From Kitasatospora purpeofusca (GTDB lineage Bacteria; Actinomycetota; Actinomycetes; Streptomycetales; Streptomycetaceae): a stretch of DNA of 64,000 nucleotides. The position numbers were made by a program, and so were the translations under genes. The first letter of the stretch is position 1. Every line of letters starts with the position of its first letter. Where the stretch lies: positions 1 through 64,000 of the forward strand of contig NZ_JODS01000014.1 of assembly GCF_000718025.1 (NCBI RefSeq). Direction: 5' to 3'. Positions 41,752 through 49,417 of the stretch are shown here, one piece after another. Below the pieces are notes generated by a model. The model saw only the letters and a list, made by a program, of their open reading frames with translations. It did not search any database and had not been told where the DNA came from.

Positions 41752-42717
41752 TCACCCCGCGTCGGCGGCCACCCGGAAGCCGATGTTGCCGGCCGAGCTG
41801 TCCGGTGTGTTCGAGCTGCGCGCCGCCACCCGGTAGCGGTTGCAGTAGGACTCGTGGCACATGTGGGAGCCGCCGCGCATGACACGGGCCGTGCCGTCCG
41901 GCGGGCCGACGGGGTCGTGCCGCCGCTCCCGCCCCGGGCCGGTGCGGTGGAAGTCCGGGCTGAACCAGTCGGCGCACCACTCCCACACATTGCCGACGGT
42001 GTTGTACAGCCCGAAGCCGTTCGGCCGGAAGGCCGTCACCGGGGCCGTCCCCCGGTGGCCGTCGGCCGCCGTGTTCAGGGTGGGGAACACGCCCTGCCAG
42101 ATGTTGCACAGGTGCCGTCCGCCCGGGGTGAGTTCGTCCCCCCACGGGTAGCGGGCCTGCTCCAGCCCGCCGCGGGCCGCGTACTCCCACTCGGCCTCGG
42201 TGGGCAGCCGGGTGCCCGACCAGGCGCAGTACGCCTGCGCGTCGTGCCAGGAGACGTGCACCACCGGATGGTTCTGGCGGGTGGTGACCGAGGAGCCCGG
42301 CCCCTCGGGCGCCCGCCAGCTCGCCCCCGCGACCGCCCGCCACCACGGCACCGCGGCCACCGCCGGTGAGGCGGCCGCGAGTCCGGGCTCCAGGAAGCCC
42401 TCGAAGACGTAGGAGAAGCCGAAGCTCTCGGCCTCGGTGCGGTGGCCGGTGGCCTTGACGAAGGTGGCGAAGGCGGCGTTGGTCACCGTGGTCGTCGCGA
42501 TCCGGAACGGGCTCAACTCGACGGCGCGGACCGGGCCTTCGCCGTCGGCGGGGTAGCCGGTCCGGTCGTCCGTGCCCATCAGGAAGCGCCCGCCGGGCAG
42601 GCCGGTCAGCTGCCGGGCGACCCGCGAGCCCCGGGGCGGGGCGGCGAGCGTCAGCGCGACGGCGCCCGGGGCGGCGGCGTCGCGGCCGGGGGTGCAGCAG
42701 GGCTTGGTGGTCGACAC
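41752..42717 (-). CDS. Formylglycine-generating enzyme (sulfatase-modifying factor)
   Basis: 321 residues. FGE-sulfatase fold: GLPGGRFLMGTDD, NHPVVHVSWHDAQAYCAWSG, RLPTEAEWEYAARGG, NVWEWCADW, RVMRGGSHMCHESYCNRYR. Cys 287 and Cys 292 correspond by spacing to the copper-binding pair of the streptomycete enzyme. It oxidises a Cys in the CxPSR motif of sulfatases to formylglycine. It lies 97 bases downstream of a sulfatase that has that motif, so the two form a functional pair. Confidence 0.95.
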   Translation of the reverse strand: MSTTKPCCTPGRDAAAPGAVALTLAAPPRGSRVARQLTGLPGGRFLMGTDDRTGYPADGEGPVRAVELSPFRIATTTVTNAAFATFVKATGHRTEAESFGFSYVFEGFLEPGLAAASPAVAAVPWWRAVAGASWRAPEGPGSSVTTRQNHPVVHVSWHDAQAYCAWSGTRLPTEAEWEYAARGGLEQARYPWGDELTPGGRHLCNIWQGVFPTLNTAADGHRGTAPVTAFRPNGFGLYNTVGNVWEWCADWFSPDFHRTGPGRERRHDPVGPPDGTARVMRGGSHMCHESYCNRYRVAARSSNTPDSSAGNIGFRVAADAG

Positions 42718-42814
42718 GGGGGGTCCTCGTCCGGTCGGGGCCCGGGGCGGCGGACGGCCGCCGCCCCGGGCGCGTTGGAGTGCGGGGTGCGAACTGCTGG
42801 GTGCGGGTGCCGGG

Positions 42815-44242
42815 TCAGGCGGCCCGGTCGGTCGCCAGCTGCGCCGCCAGCGCCGGTACGCCGAGCGCCTGTTCCTGCTGCGGCGTGGCCTGGTACAGCA
42901 GATTGGTCAGCTGGTACGGGTCGGCGGCGAGGTCGTAGTACTCGCGGAACTTCACCTCGCCCGTCCCGGACACCGTGCCGTTGGCGTCGGTGTGCAGCGC
43001 GTAGTACTCGGTGTACTGCTTGTCCGCCGCCACGTACGAGGACCAGGTGGGCGGTCCGCCCGCCGCCGTGCCCTGCTTCCACCACTCCACCAGCAGGTGG
43101 TTCCTGCTGTACGCGGTGAGCAGCGAGTGCCCGTCCTGCGGGGTGTCGGGGGTGATCCCGGCGGCGTCCAGGATGGTCGGGGCGACGTCGATGTTGGCGA
43201 CGATCCGGTGGTCGCTGGTGCCCGCGCCGAGCCCGCCGGCCGGCCAGGACAGGTAGAACGGCACCTCGTGCGCCGGGGAGTAGGGCACGGACTTCTTCAG
43301 CCAGCCGTGGTCGGCCCAGGTGTAGCCGTTGTCGCCGAGGTAGATGACCAGGGTGTTGTCCAGCTGCCCGAGGGCCACCAGCTTGTCGTGGATCGCCTGC
43401 ACGGCGTCGTCGACGGAGAGCAGGGTGCGCAGTTGCTTGGTCCGCACGGCCTGGCCGTCGGCGAGGGTGGAGGTGGCGTTCTGGATGTAACCGGGCTTGT
43501 CGCTGCGGTCGGCCTCGGGCACCGAGGGGCGGCCGTTCCACGGCGGGACGACCGTGTCCGCGTACTTGGGAGCGGGCACGTTGGGCGCGTGCGAGGCGTA
43601 CGGGGTGACGTAGGCGAACCACGGGCGGGAGTCGGTGGCGGCCTTGTCGAGGAAGGCCAGGGTGCGGTTCTTGACGATGTTGGTGGTGTACCCGGGGAGG
43701 GTCTGGACGGTGCCGTTGACGTTCCAGCTGGCGTCGTTGTAGGCGGGCTGGAGCAGCGCCCACTCCTCGAAGTGCGGCGGATTGTCCGCCAGGGTCCAGG
43801 AGTTGAGGTACTTGCCGAACAGTCCGGTGCGGTAGCCGGCCTCCCGGAGGTAGCGCTGGACGGTGGTGTGCTGGTCCAGACTGTGCGAGGCGCCGTTGTT
43901 GCGCACGCCGTGGTTGTGGGCGTAGCGGCCGGAGAACACCGAGGACCGCGAGGGCGCGCAGAGCGGCGTGGTGACGTGGCCGTGGGTGAAGCGGACGCCG
44001 TGGCCGGCGATCCAGTCCACGGTCTGCGGGGTGGCCCACTCGGTCTGCTTGGGCTGGTCGTCGGTGACGATCAGCAGGATGTTCGGCCGGCCGGCCCCGG
44101 CAGCGGCGGCCGGGGCGGCCGCCGCCGTTTGGAGCGCCACCGGGGCGGCGGCGGTGGCCGCCACGGCCGCGGCGCCGGCGAGGAAGCCCCGCCGACCGAT
44201 CGCGGAATTACCGTTCGGCTCCGAATCACCGATCTCGCTCAT
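42815..44242 (-). CDS. Exported type I sulfatase
   Basis: 475 residues, ATG 44242 with GGAGG upstream. Tat signal (GRRGFLAG, then a hydrophobic stretch to about residue 50). Sulfatase motifs: NILLIVTDDQPKQ with the metal Asp pair at 61-62, PLCAPSRSSVFSGR with the formylglycine Cys 95, GLFGKYLN and YLGDNG. Hydrolyses a sulfate ester outside the cytoplasm. First structural gene of an operon with its modifying enzyme, and preceded by a cysteine leader peptide. Confidence 0.95.
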   Translation of the reverse strand: MSEIGDSEPNGNSAIGRRGFLAGAAAVAATAAAPVALQTAAAAPAAAAGAGRPNILLIVTDDQPKQTEWATPQTVDWIAGHGVRFTHGHVTTPLCAPSRSSVFSGRYAHNHGVRNNGASHSLDQHTTVQRYLREAGYRTGLFGKYLNSWTLADNPPHFEEWALLQPAYNDASWNVNGTVQTLPGYTTNIVKNRTLAFLDKAATDSRPWFAYVTPYASHAPNVPAPKYADTVVPPWNGRPSVPEADRSDKPGYIQNATSTLADGQAVRTKQLRTLLSVDDAVQAIHDKLVALGQLDNTLVIYLGDNGYTWADHGWLKKSVPYSPAHEVPFYLSWPAGGLGAGTSDHRIVANIDVAPTILDAAGITPDTPQDGHSLLTAYSRNHLLVEWWKQGTAAGGPPTWSSYVAADKQYTEYYALHTDANGTVSGTGEVKFREYYDLAADPYQLTNLLYQATPQQEQALGVPALAAQLATDRAA

Positions 44243-44487
44243 TGCCTTGCCTCCATACTGGTCGATGATTCCGGAACACCGTTCGGGGAAATTCCCCGCA
44301 GGTGCCACCGGAATTCGTTCACGGGAGGCGGACCACCGGTCGAGGCGACGTCGCACCCGCGCCCCGGACTGAATTCACGGGTACGGAGACTCGCCGGAGA
44401 TCCGCGGCGAACACCTCGGGGAACCTCACCGACCTGCACGAACGGTGCGGGTGCGAGCCACCCCGGGAAGGTCCGACGCGCTGCGGC

Positions 44488-44515
44488 CGGTCCCCGTCCA
44501 CCCGCCCGGGGACCG
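44488..44515 (-). promoter_or_regulatory. Hairpin after the leader peptide (candidate attenuator)
   Basis: 9-bp arms (CGGTCCCCG) with a 10-base loop, beginning eight bases after the leader stop. It is placed where an attenuator would be, 246 bases before the sulfatase start. Confidence 0.45.
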
Positions 44516-44523
44516 CCGCCGGC

Positions 44524-44610
44524 TCACGCCGGAGCGGCCGTACAGAGGGCGCTCGCGAGCCGTCCGAAATCGACGTGCCGGCGAGCAGCCAGGAACTCTC
44601 CAGCTGCCAT
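44524..44610 (-). CDS. Cysteine-containing leader peptide (28 aa)
   Basis: Twenty-eight codons reading MAAGEFLAARRHVDFGRLAS and ending with a single Cys (TGT codon) five residues from the C-terminus. The RRHVD-x-x-R-x-x-S-x-x-C pattern is that of short leader peptides found upstream of sulfur-acquisition genes in streptomycetes and related genera. Its -10 box ends seven bases before the ATG, so it is probably leaderless. The sulfatase and FGE follow, so it should couple operon expression to cysteine supply. Confidence 0.75.
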   Translation of the reverse strand: MAAGEFLAARRHVDFGRLASALCTAAPA

Positions 44611-44617
44611 GCGTGCG

Positions 44618-44647
44618 ACTTTAGGAGTTCCCGGCGAGCGCTGGCAA
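44618..44647 (-). promoter_or_regulatory. Promoter of the leader/sulfatase operon
   Basis: TTGCCA and TAAAGT separated by 18 bases, the -10 box being seven bases before the leader ATG. The rest of the 497-base gap (44243-44739) holds the leader and hairpin; no other gene is seen. Confidence 0.55.
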
Positions 44648-44739
44648 TACCCGGGCGCATTTGTGTCGGCGCCGTTTCGGGGATCCGGCGGCAGGTTTCC
44701 CCGGGCCGACTCCCGGGCCCTCGCGGCTATCCTCCGACG

Positions 44740-45405
44740 GTGATCATTCCAGTGGAGCCGATACGGCTCGTCATCTTCGACTGCGACGGCGTCCTGGTGG
44801 ACAGCGAGCGGATCGCCGCCCGGGTGCAGATCGGCCTCGGCGCCGAACTCGGCTGGCCGCTCACCGAGGAGGAGGTGGTGGAGCGCTTCATCGGCCGCTC
44901 GATGGCCTCGATCGACGAGCAGGTCGCCGAGCGGCTCGGCCGGGAGACCGCCGACCGCTGGTGGGCGGAGTTCGTGCGCCGGCACGCCGAGGAGGTGGAC
45001 GCCGGCCTGGAGCCGGTCGACGGCCTGCCGGAGGCCCTCGACGCGATCACCCTGCCGACCTGTGTGGCGTCCAGCGGCTCGCACGAGAAGATGGCGCACA
45101 CCCTGGGCCGGACCGGGCTGCACCACCGGTTCGCCGGCCGGATCTTCAGCGCCACCGAGGTCGCCCGGGGCAAGCCCGCCCCCGACCTCTTCCTGCACGC
45201 GGCGCGCCGGATGGGGGTGCCGCCGTCGGCCTGCGCCGTCGTCGAGGACAGCGCCCCGGGCGTCCTGGCCGCGCGCGCGGCCGGGATGCGCGCCTTCGGC
45301 TACGCGGGCGGCCTCACCCCCGCCGCCCGGCTGACCGGCCCGGACACGGTGGTCTTCGAGGACATGCGCGAACTCCCCGCCCTACTGGCCGCGGTCGGGC
45401 CGTAG
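44740..45405 (+). CDS. HAD-superfamily phosphatase (subfamily IA)
   Basis: 221 residues. GTG 44740, with TATCCT six bases upstream and no ribosome site, so probably a leaderless transcript. Motif I FDCDGVLVDSERIAAR, motif II VASSGSHEKMA, motif III KPAPDLFL, motif IV VVEDSAPGVLAA. Resembles 2-deoxyglucose-6-phosphate-type or beta-phosphoglucomutase-like HADs. Substrate unknown. Divergent from the leader/sulfatase operon and convergent with the phosphonatase-like gene. Confidence 0.9.
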   Translation: MIIPVEPIRLVIFDCDGVLVDSERIAARVQIGLGAELGWPLTEEEVVERFIGRSMASIDEQVAERLGRETADRWWAEFVRRHAEEVDAGLEPVDGLPEALDAITLPTCVASSGSHEKMAHTLGRTGLHHRFAGRIFSATEVARGKPAPDLFLHAARRMGVPPSACAVVEDSAPGVLAARAAGMRAFGYAGGLTPAARLTGPDTVVFEDMRELPALLAAVGP

Positions 45406-45422
45406 AACGGGGAGCAGCAGTA

Positions 45423-45458
45423 CCGGGCGGGGCGCGCCTCGCGTCGCGCTCCGCCCGG
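45423..45458. terminator. Bidirectional hairpin between two HAD genes
   Basis: 14-bp arms (CCGGGCGGGGCGCG with one G-T pair) and an 8-base loop. Confidence 0.75.
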
Positions 45459-45465
45459 GTCGGGC

Positions 45466-46149
45466 TCAGCCGACCGGTCCCAGCAGGGCCGGCAGCTCGG
45501 CGACGGACTTCAGCACGTGGGTCGCGCCGTCAGCCCGCAGCCGCTGCTCGTCGTGGGCGCCGGTGAGGACGCCCGCGACCACCGGGGCGCCGGCCCGGAC
45601 GCCGGTCAGCATGTCGTAGCCGGTGTCGCCGGCCACCGCGATCTGCCGGACCGAGTCGGTCCCGGTGCGCAGCAACGCGGTGAGCGCGAGGTCCGGGTAG
45701 GGGCGGCCCCGGCCGGCCTCGGCCGGGCAGAGGGTGAGGTCGGCGATGTCCTGCCAGCCGAGGGCGGCCAGGATGCGGTCCTGGGTGGACCGGGAGAAGC
45801 CGGTGGTGAGGACCACCTTGCGGCCCTGGCCGCGGAGTTCGGCGATGGCCTCGGCCGCGCCGGGCAGTGCCTCGCAGTGGCCGGCGTCGACCAGGTCGTG
45901 GTACGCGGCCTCGAAGGCGAGGTTGGCCCGCTGGGCCTTCTCCTCCTCGCCGAACAGGTGGCGGAAGACCGAGATCTTGGACTCGCCCATGGTGGCGCGG
46001 ACGTGCTCCAGCATGGTGGCGTGCTCGGCGCTGCCGGTCTCGACCCCGAGCGAGCCGGCGGCGGCCCCGAAGGCCCGCTCGACCAGGCCGTCGTCGGCCA
46101 CGGTGGTGCCGGCCATGTCCAGGACGACCAGGCGGATGTCGTTCGACAT
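45466..46149 (-). CDS. Phosphonatase-like HAD hydrolase
   Basis: 227 residues, ATG 46149 with AAGGAA upstream. Motif I LDMAGTTVADDG, as in phosphonoacetaldehyde hydrolase (PhnX) and its relatives rather than DxDGT. The cap has RATMGESKISVFRHLF, with Lys 58 in the MGxxK context that in PhnX forms a Schiff base with phosphonoacetaldehyde. Motif IV GDTGYDMLTGVRAG. It lies 36 bases downstream of the FAD oxidoreductase in an operon behind operator 3, which supports phosphonoacetaldehyde as substrate. Inference. Confidence 0.88.
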   Translation of the reverse strand: MSNDIRLVVLDMAGTTVADDGLVERAFGAAAGSLGVETGSAEHATMLEHVRATMGESKISVFRHLFGEEEKAQRANLAFEAAYHDLVDAGHCEALPGAAEAIAELRGQGRKVVLTTGFSRSTQDRILAALGWQDIADLTLCPAEAGRGRPYPDLALTALLRTGTDSVRQIAVAGDTGYDMLTGVRAGAPVVAGVLTGAHDEQRLRADGATHVLKSVAELPALLGPVG

Positions 46150-46185
46150 GTTCAATTCCTTCGACGGGATTGCAGGTGGGCGGAG

Positions 46186-47307
46186 TTACAGGTCGGCGAG
46201 TTCGGCGGTGGTCTCGGCGATCGCGGGCGAGCAGGTCATGCCCCGGCCGCCGGGGCCGGTGACCAGCCAGACGCCGTCGCGGACGCGCTCGCGGTGGACC
46301 ACCCGGGTGGTGTCGACGCACTGCGCGTAGACGCCGGCCCAGCGGCGGCGGACCCGGGGCAGCGGGCGGCCCAGCAGCTCCTCGGCCACGCCGACCAGGT
46401 GGTCGTACGGGTCCTCGACCACGTCGAAGCCGAAGGGGTGGTCGTACTCGTGGGTGTCGCCGATGGTCAGACCGCCGTCCCGGCGCTGGACCATCAGCAG
46501 CTGCATCTTGTGCTCGGCGGCGACCGGCGGCTGCGGCTGGACCTCGCGGAGGTGGTCCAGGGCGCCGCCGGCGAAGGCCGGGTAGTAGCGGAAGGAGTCG
46601 CCGTCGGCGACCGAGGTGGTCAGCGGCTCGTCCAGCGGGTCGGTCTGCATCATCTGCAGCCGCACCTTGCGGACCGGCAGCTCGGGCGCCAGCTCGCGGA
46701 CCAGGCCGCCCAGCCAGGCGCCGGTGCAGAGGATCACCAGGTCACCGGTGTGGACGTCGCCGTGGTCGTCGCGGACGGCGTTCTCGCCGACGACGTCGCG
46801 GACCTCGCGCCCGGGCAGGAAGGTGTACCGGCCGGTGGCGGTCAGGGCGGCGCGCAGCGCGGGCTGGGCGGTGCGCGGCTCGACCGCGGCGTCCCGCTCG
46901 CACCACAGGGCGCCGAGCAGCTTGCCGCGCAGGGCGGGGTTGGCGGCCCGGGTCTGCTCGGCGTCGAGCAGCCGGTAGCCGCGCGCGGCGGCGTCGGGCA
47001 GGGTCAGCGCCTGCTCGGCGACGGCGAGTTCGGCCTCGGTGCGGATCGCGGTGAGCGAGCCGTTGGCGCGGAAGCCGAGGTCGGGGACCTGCCCGCCGAT
47101 CCGCTCCCACAGCTCGCGGGCCCGCAGCGCGGTGTCCAGTTCCTCGCCCTGCGCGCGGCCGCTGACCCAGACCAGGCCGAAGTTGCGCACCGAGGCGCCG
47201 CGCGCCTCGGCCTCGCGCTCCAGGTGGACGACCTCGTGGCCGCGCTCGACGGCCTGCCAGGCGTGCATGGTGCCCAGCACGCCTGCTCCTACGACGATGA
47301 CTCTCAT
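46186..47307 (-). CDS. FAD-dependent oxidoreductase of the phosphonate-associated type
   Basis: 373 residues, ATG 47307. The N-terminus MRVIVVGAGVLGTMHAWQAV is the FAD Rossmann motif (GxGxxG), followed by a DAO-type fold. SVRNFGLVWVSGR and TGPGGRGMTCSPAIAETTAE near the C-terminus match the group of oxidases found with phosphonatase-like hydrolases. Relatives have been described as oxidising aminoethylphosphonate or its N-methyl derivative to phosphonoacetaldehyde. First gene of the operon; operator 3 stands 70 bases upstream. Confidence 0.88.
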   Translation of the reverse strand: MRVIVVGAGVLGTMHAWQAVERGHEVVHLEREAEARGASVRNFGLVWVSGRAQGEELDTALRARELWERIGGQVPDLGFRANGSLTAIRTEAELAVAEQALTLPDAAARGYRLLDAEQTRAANPALRGKLLGALWCERDAAVEPRTAQPALRAALTATGRYTFLPGREVRDVVGENAVRDDHGDVHTGDLVILCTGAWLGGLVRELAPELPVRKVRLQMMQTDPLDEPLTTSVADGDSFRYYPAFAGGALDHLREVQPQPPVAAEHKMQLLMVQRRDGGLTIGDTHEYDHPFGFDVVEDPYDHLVGVAEELLGRPLPRVRRRWAGVYAQCVDTTRVVHRERVRDGVWLVTGPGGRGMTCSPAIAETTAELADL

Positions 47308-47376
47308 GCGGCCAGGCTGGTGCCGCCAGGTGTCCGAGGGGAGTCCGAGCGGCGGACCGCAGATGAACCGACCGAA

Positions 47377-47394
47377 AAGTTGTACAGCCAACAT
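47377..47394. promoter_or_regulatory. Operator 3 of 3 (AAGTTG-N6-CAACAT)
   Basis: AAGTTG-TACAGC-CAACAT upstream of the FAD oxidoreductase operon. It matches operators 1 and 2 in all but one base of the half-sites' ends. Confidence 0.65.
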
Positions 47395-47443
47395 GGCGCT
47401 GCCCGGGCTCGCGACGACACCCGGACGGACACCCCGGCAGGGA

Positions 47444-47956
47444 TCAGCGCCGCACGGCCGCCCGCAGGTAGTTCCGCCGGCCGAACTTCGGCTCGTCCAC
47501 CGCTGTCAGCCCCTCCACCTGGAACCGGTACAGCGCCGCCGCCCCGCCACCGGTCAGGAACTGCCGCCGCACCTCCTCGTCCTGCGCGAAGGCCGGGTAC
47601 CGCCCCTGGTACGCGGCCAGCGCCGACTCGGCCTGCCGCCCCCACGCCTCGCCCGCGCTGCCGGTCAGCTGGAGTCCGCGCAGCTGCTCGCCGAAGACCG
47701 GCGGCGGCAGGAACACGGTGGCCGCCGCCCGGGCCTCCTCGGCCAGGTGGTGGCTGTGCCGGGTGGAGCGCTCGCTGACGAAGTAGAGGACGAGGTCGTC
47801 GTCGTAGGCGAAGAAGGCGAGGTTGGCGTGCGGGCCGTGCTCGTGGCCGGCCGTCGCCAGGGTGAGCACCATCGCCTCGGCCAGCAGGCCCTCGACGCCC
47901 TTGCCGAGCTCCTCGGCCGGCCAGTCCCCCTGGGTGATGTCGAGTCGGTACGGCAT
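47444..47956 (-). CDS. Pyridoxamine 5'-phosphate oxidase-like FMN-binding protein
   Basis: 170 residues, ATG 47956 with GGAGGG eight bases upstream. PNPOx-like split-barrel features: VLTLATAGHEHGPHANLAFF, LYFVSERSTRHSHHLAEEAR and GLQLTGSAGEAWGRQAES. Such proteins bind FMN or F420 and reduce or bind small molecules. Its 3' end is separated from operator 3 by about 50 bases; it does not share that promoter. Confidence 0.85.
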   Translation of the reverse strand: MPYRLDITQGDWPAEELGKGVEGLLAEAMVLTLATAGHEHGPHANLAFFAYDDDLVLYFVSERSTRHSHHLAEEARAAATVFLPPPVFGEQLRGLQLTGSAGEAWGRQAESALAAYQGRYPAFAQDEEVRRQFLTGGGAAALYRFQVEGLTAVDEPKFGRRNYLRAAVRR

Positions 47957-48124
47957 GAGCAGCACTTCCCTCCACTGGCACGCCCGGCGCGCGGCGCCCT
48001 GGCACGACTGAGCCGGGCGGGTGCCCCCGTCGGGGGCCGCCGCGCCCGGCTCACATGCTCTTCCCAGGCACCCCTGCCGCACAAGGGTCGGGACAGCGTC
48101 CGGCCTGCCGGTTCCGTACTGCCC

Positions 48125-48164
48125 GGTACCGCCGAGTGCCGACCGGTACCGCCGGGCGCCGACC
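48125..48164. repeat. 20-bp tandem repeat, two units
   Basis: GGTACCGCCGAGTGCCGACC and GGTACCGCCGGGCGCCGACC, followed by a partial third unit, in the gap before the PAP2 gene. Confidence 0.7.
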
Positions 48165-48185
48165 GGTGCGGCCGGACCCCGCCCG

Positions 48186-48215
48186 GTCCCGCTCAGTCCC
48201 GCTCAGTCCCGCTCA
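48186..48215. repeat. 10-bp tandem repeat, three units, at the PAP2 3' end
   Basis: GTCCCGCTCA three times; the PAP2 stop codon (TCA on this strand at 48203) is inside the array, so copy number would change the C-terminus. Confidence 0.8.
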
Positions 48216-48943
48216 GTCCCGACCGGCCGGCCCGGCCCGGCGACCGCCGCCGCGGCCCCCGCGCCCAGCAGCGGCCGCAGCGGACCGGAGCGGGCGTGCG
48301 CCACCAGCGGCCCGGCCCGGCCGGCCGCGAGCACCAGCGGCACCGCCACCAGCACGCCGACCACCGCCCCCACCAGCACGTCGTGCGGATAGTGCACCCC
48401 GACCCAGACCCGGGAGGCGCCCATCAGCACGGCGGCCACGACGGCGACCGCGCCGATCCGCCGGTCGACCAGGAACAGCGCGGCGGCCGCCGCGAAGGCG
48501 ATCACGGTGTGGTTGCTCGGGAAGGACCAGTCACCGGGACCGGGGCAGCTCTCCAGGGTGTCCCGCACCCGCAGCTGCGCGCACGGCCGGACCTCCTCCA
48601 CCAGCCCCTTGAAGCCGGAGTTCACCACGTAGGCGAGCAGCACGACCGGTGCCGAGACCAGCACCCGGGCCATCACCGCCGGCCCGCCGTCGCGTGCCCG
48701 CCACCAGGCGGCGAGCATCAGCAGCGCGAAGAGCCCGAGGCCGAGCAGCGACCAGAGCTCGACCAGCCGGTCGAGCCAGTGCGGCGCGGCGTCCGCCCAG
48801 CCGACCACCCGGCTGTACAGGCCGCCGGAGATGCCGCTGCCGTCGTACACGGCCAGCTCGTGCACCGGAAGGCCGTGCGCCGGCAGCCCTCGCAGCGCCG
48901 CCTCCTGTGCCGCGGCCTCGTACGCCGGGACCGCTGCCGTCAC
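48203..48943 (-). CDS. PAP2-family membrane phosphatase
   Basis: 246 residues, GTG 48943 (a TTG at 48994 is possible). About five or six transmembrane helices. The three PAP2 motifs are present: KGLVEEVRP, FPSNHTV and SRVWVGVHYPHD. Acts on membrane-linked or extracellular phosphate esters such as undecaprenyl pyrophosphate or phosphatidic acid; substrate unknown. The C-terminus is encoded by short tandem repeats. Confidence 0.9.
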   Translation of the reverse strand: MTAAVPAYEAAAQEAALRGLPAHGLPVHELAVYDGSGISGGLYSRVVGWADAAPHWLDRLVELWSLLGLGLFALLMLAAWWRARDGGPAVMARVLVSAPVVLLAYVVNSGFKGLVEEVRPCAQLRVRDTLESCPGPGDWSFPSNHTVIAFAAAAALFLVDRRIGAVAVVAAVLMGASRVWVGVHYPHDVLVGAVVGVLVAVPLVLAAGRAGPLVAHARSGPLRPLLGAGAAAAVAGPGRPVGTERD

Positions 48944-49417
48944 CGGTCGGCACCGGTGTGACGGCGGGCAGGCCGATGACCGAACACTCTGCAAACAATC
49001 GGGAGCATGAAGACAACTACTACCAGAACGGCGATCGCCATCGGACTACGGTCGATATCGGGCGCGCCCGAGCCGGACCGCCGTCCGCCCCCCGCACCGG
49101 CCGCCGTGACCAGCATTCGGACACGCGCCCCTGCCACGCACCCGTGCGCCGGGCGCGCACCCCGCAGGCCCCGCGCGCCCGCTTGCCGCAGCCCGCCTCG
49201 GCCGCTCCGGAACCGGGCACCGGCCCACCGCTCCCGGCCCCTCGCCACACCCCTTCCCACCCCCGGCCGGACACTCGCGGTCATTGGCATGTCCACTCTC
49301 ATACCGCCGGGTATTCCGAGTTGGCAGACCCCATCCCCAGGAACGGGTGGCGCCCGTACTCTTTCGTCAGCGCGTCGGCCCCGGCGCGCCCTCGAACGGC
49401 GGCGAGGAGCGAACCGA
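48944..49417. other. 474-base gap before the GAF-domain regulator
   Basis: Forward frames here (for example from 49007) have no ribosome site and a biased composition, so I call no gene. It must carry the promoters of the PAP2 gene and the GAF regulator. No repeat or hairpin of note. Confidence 0.4.

Noticed and set aside
19871..48215. Short tandem repeats as a possible CRISPR array
   Set aside because: Units are 10-20 bp, contiguous, without unique spacers, and mostly in coding frames.
49007..49417. Extending the GAF regulator to the ATG at 49007 or 49289
   Set aside because: The added residues are low-complexity and no ribosome site is present; the GTG at 49418 has a clear one.
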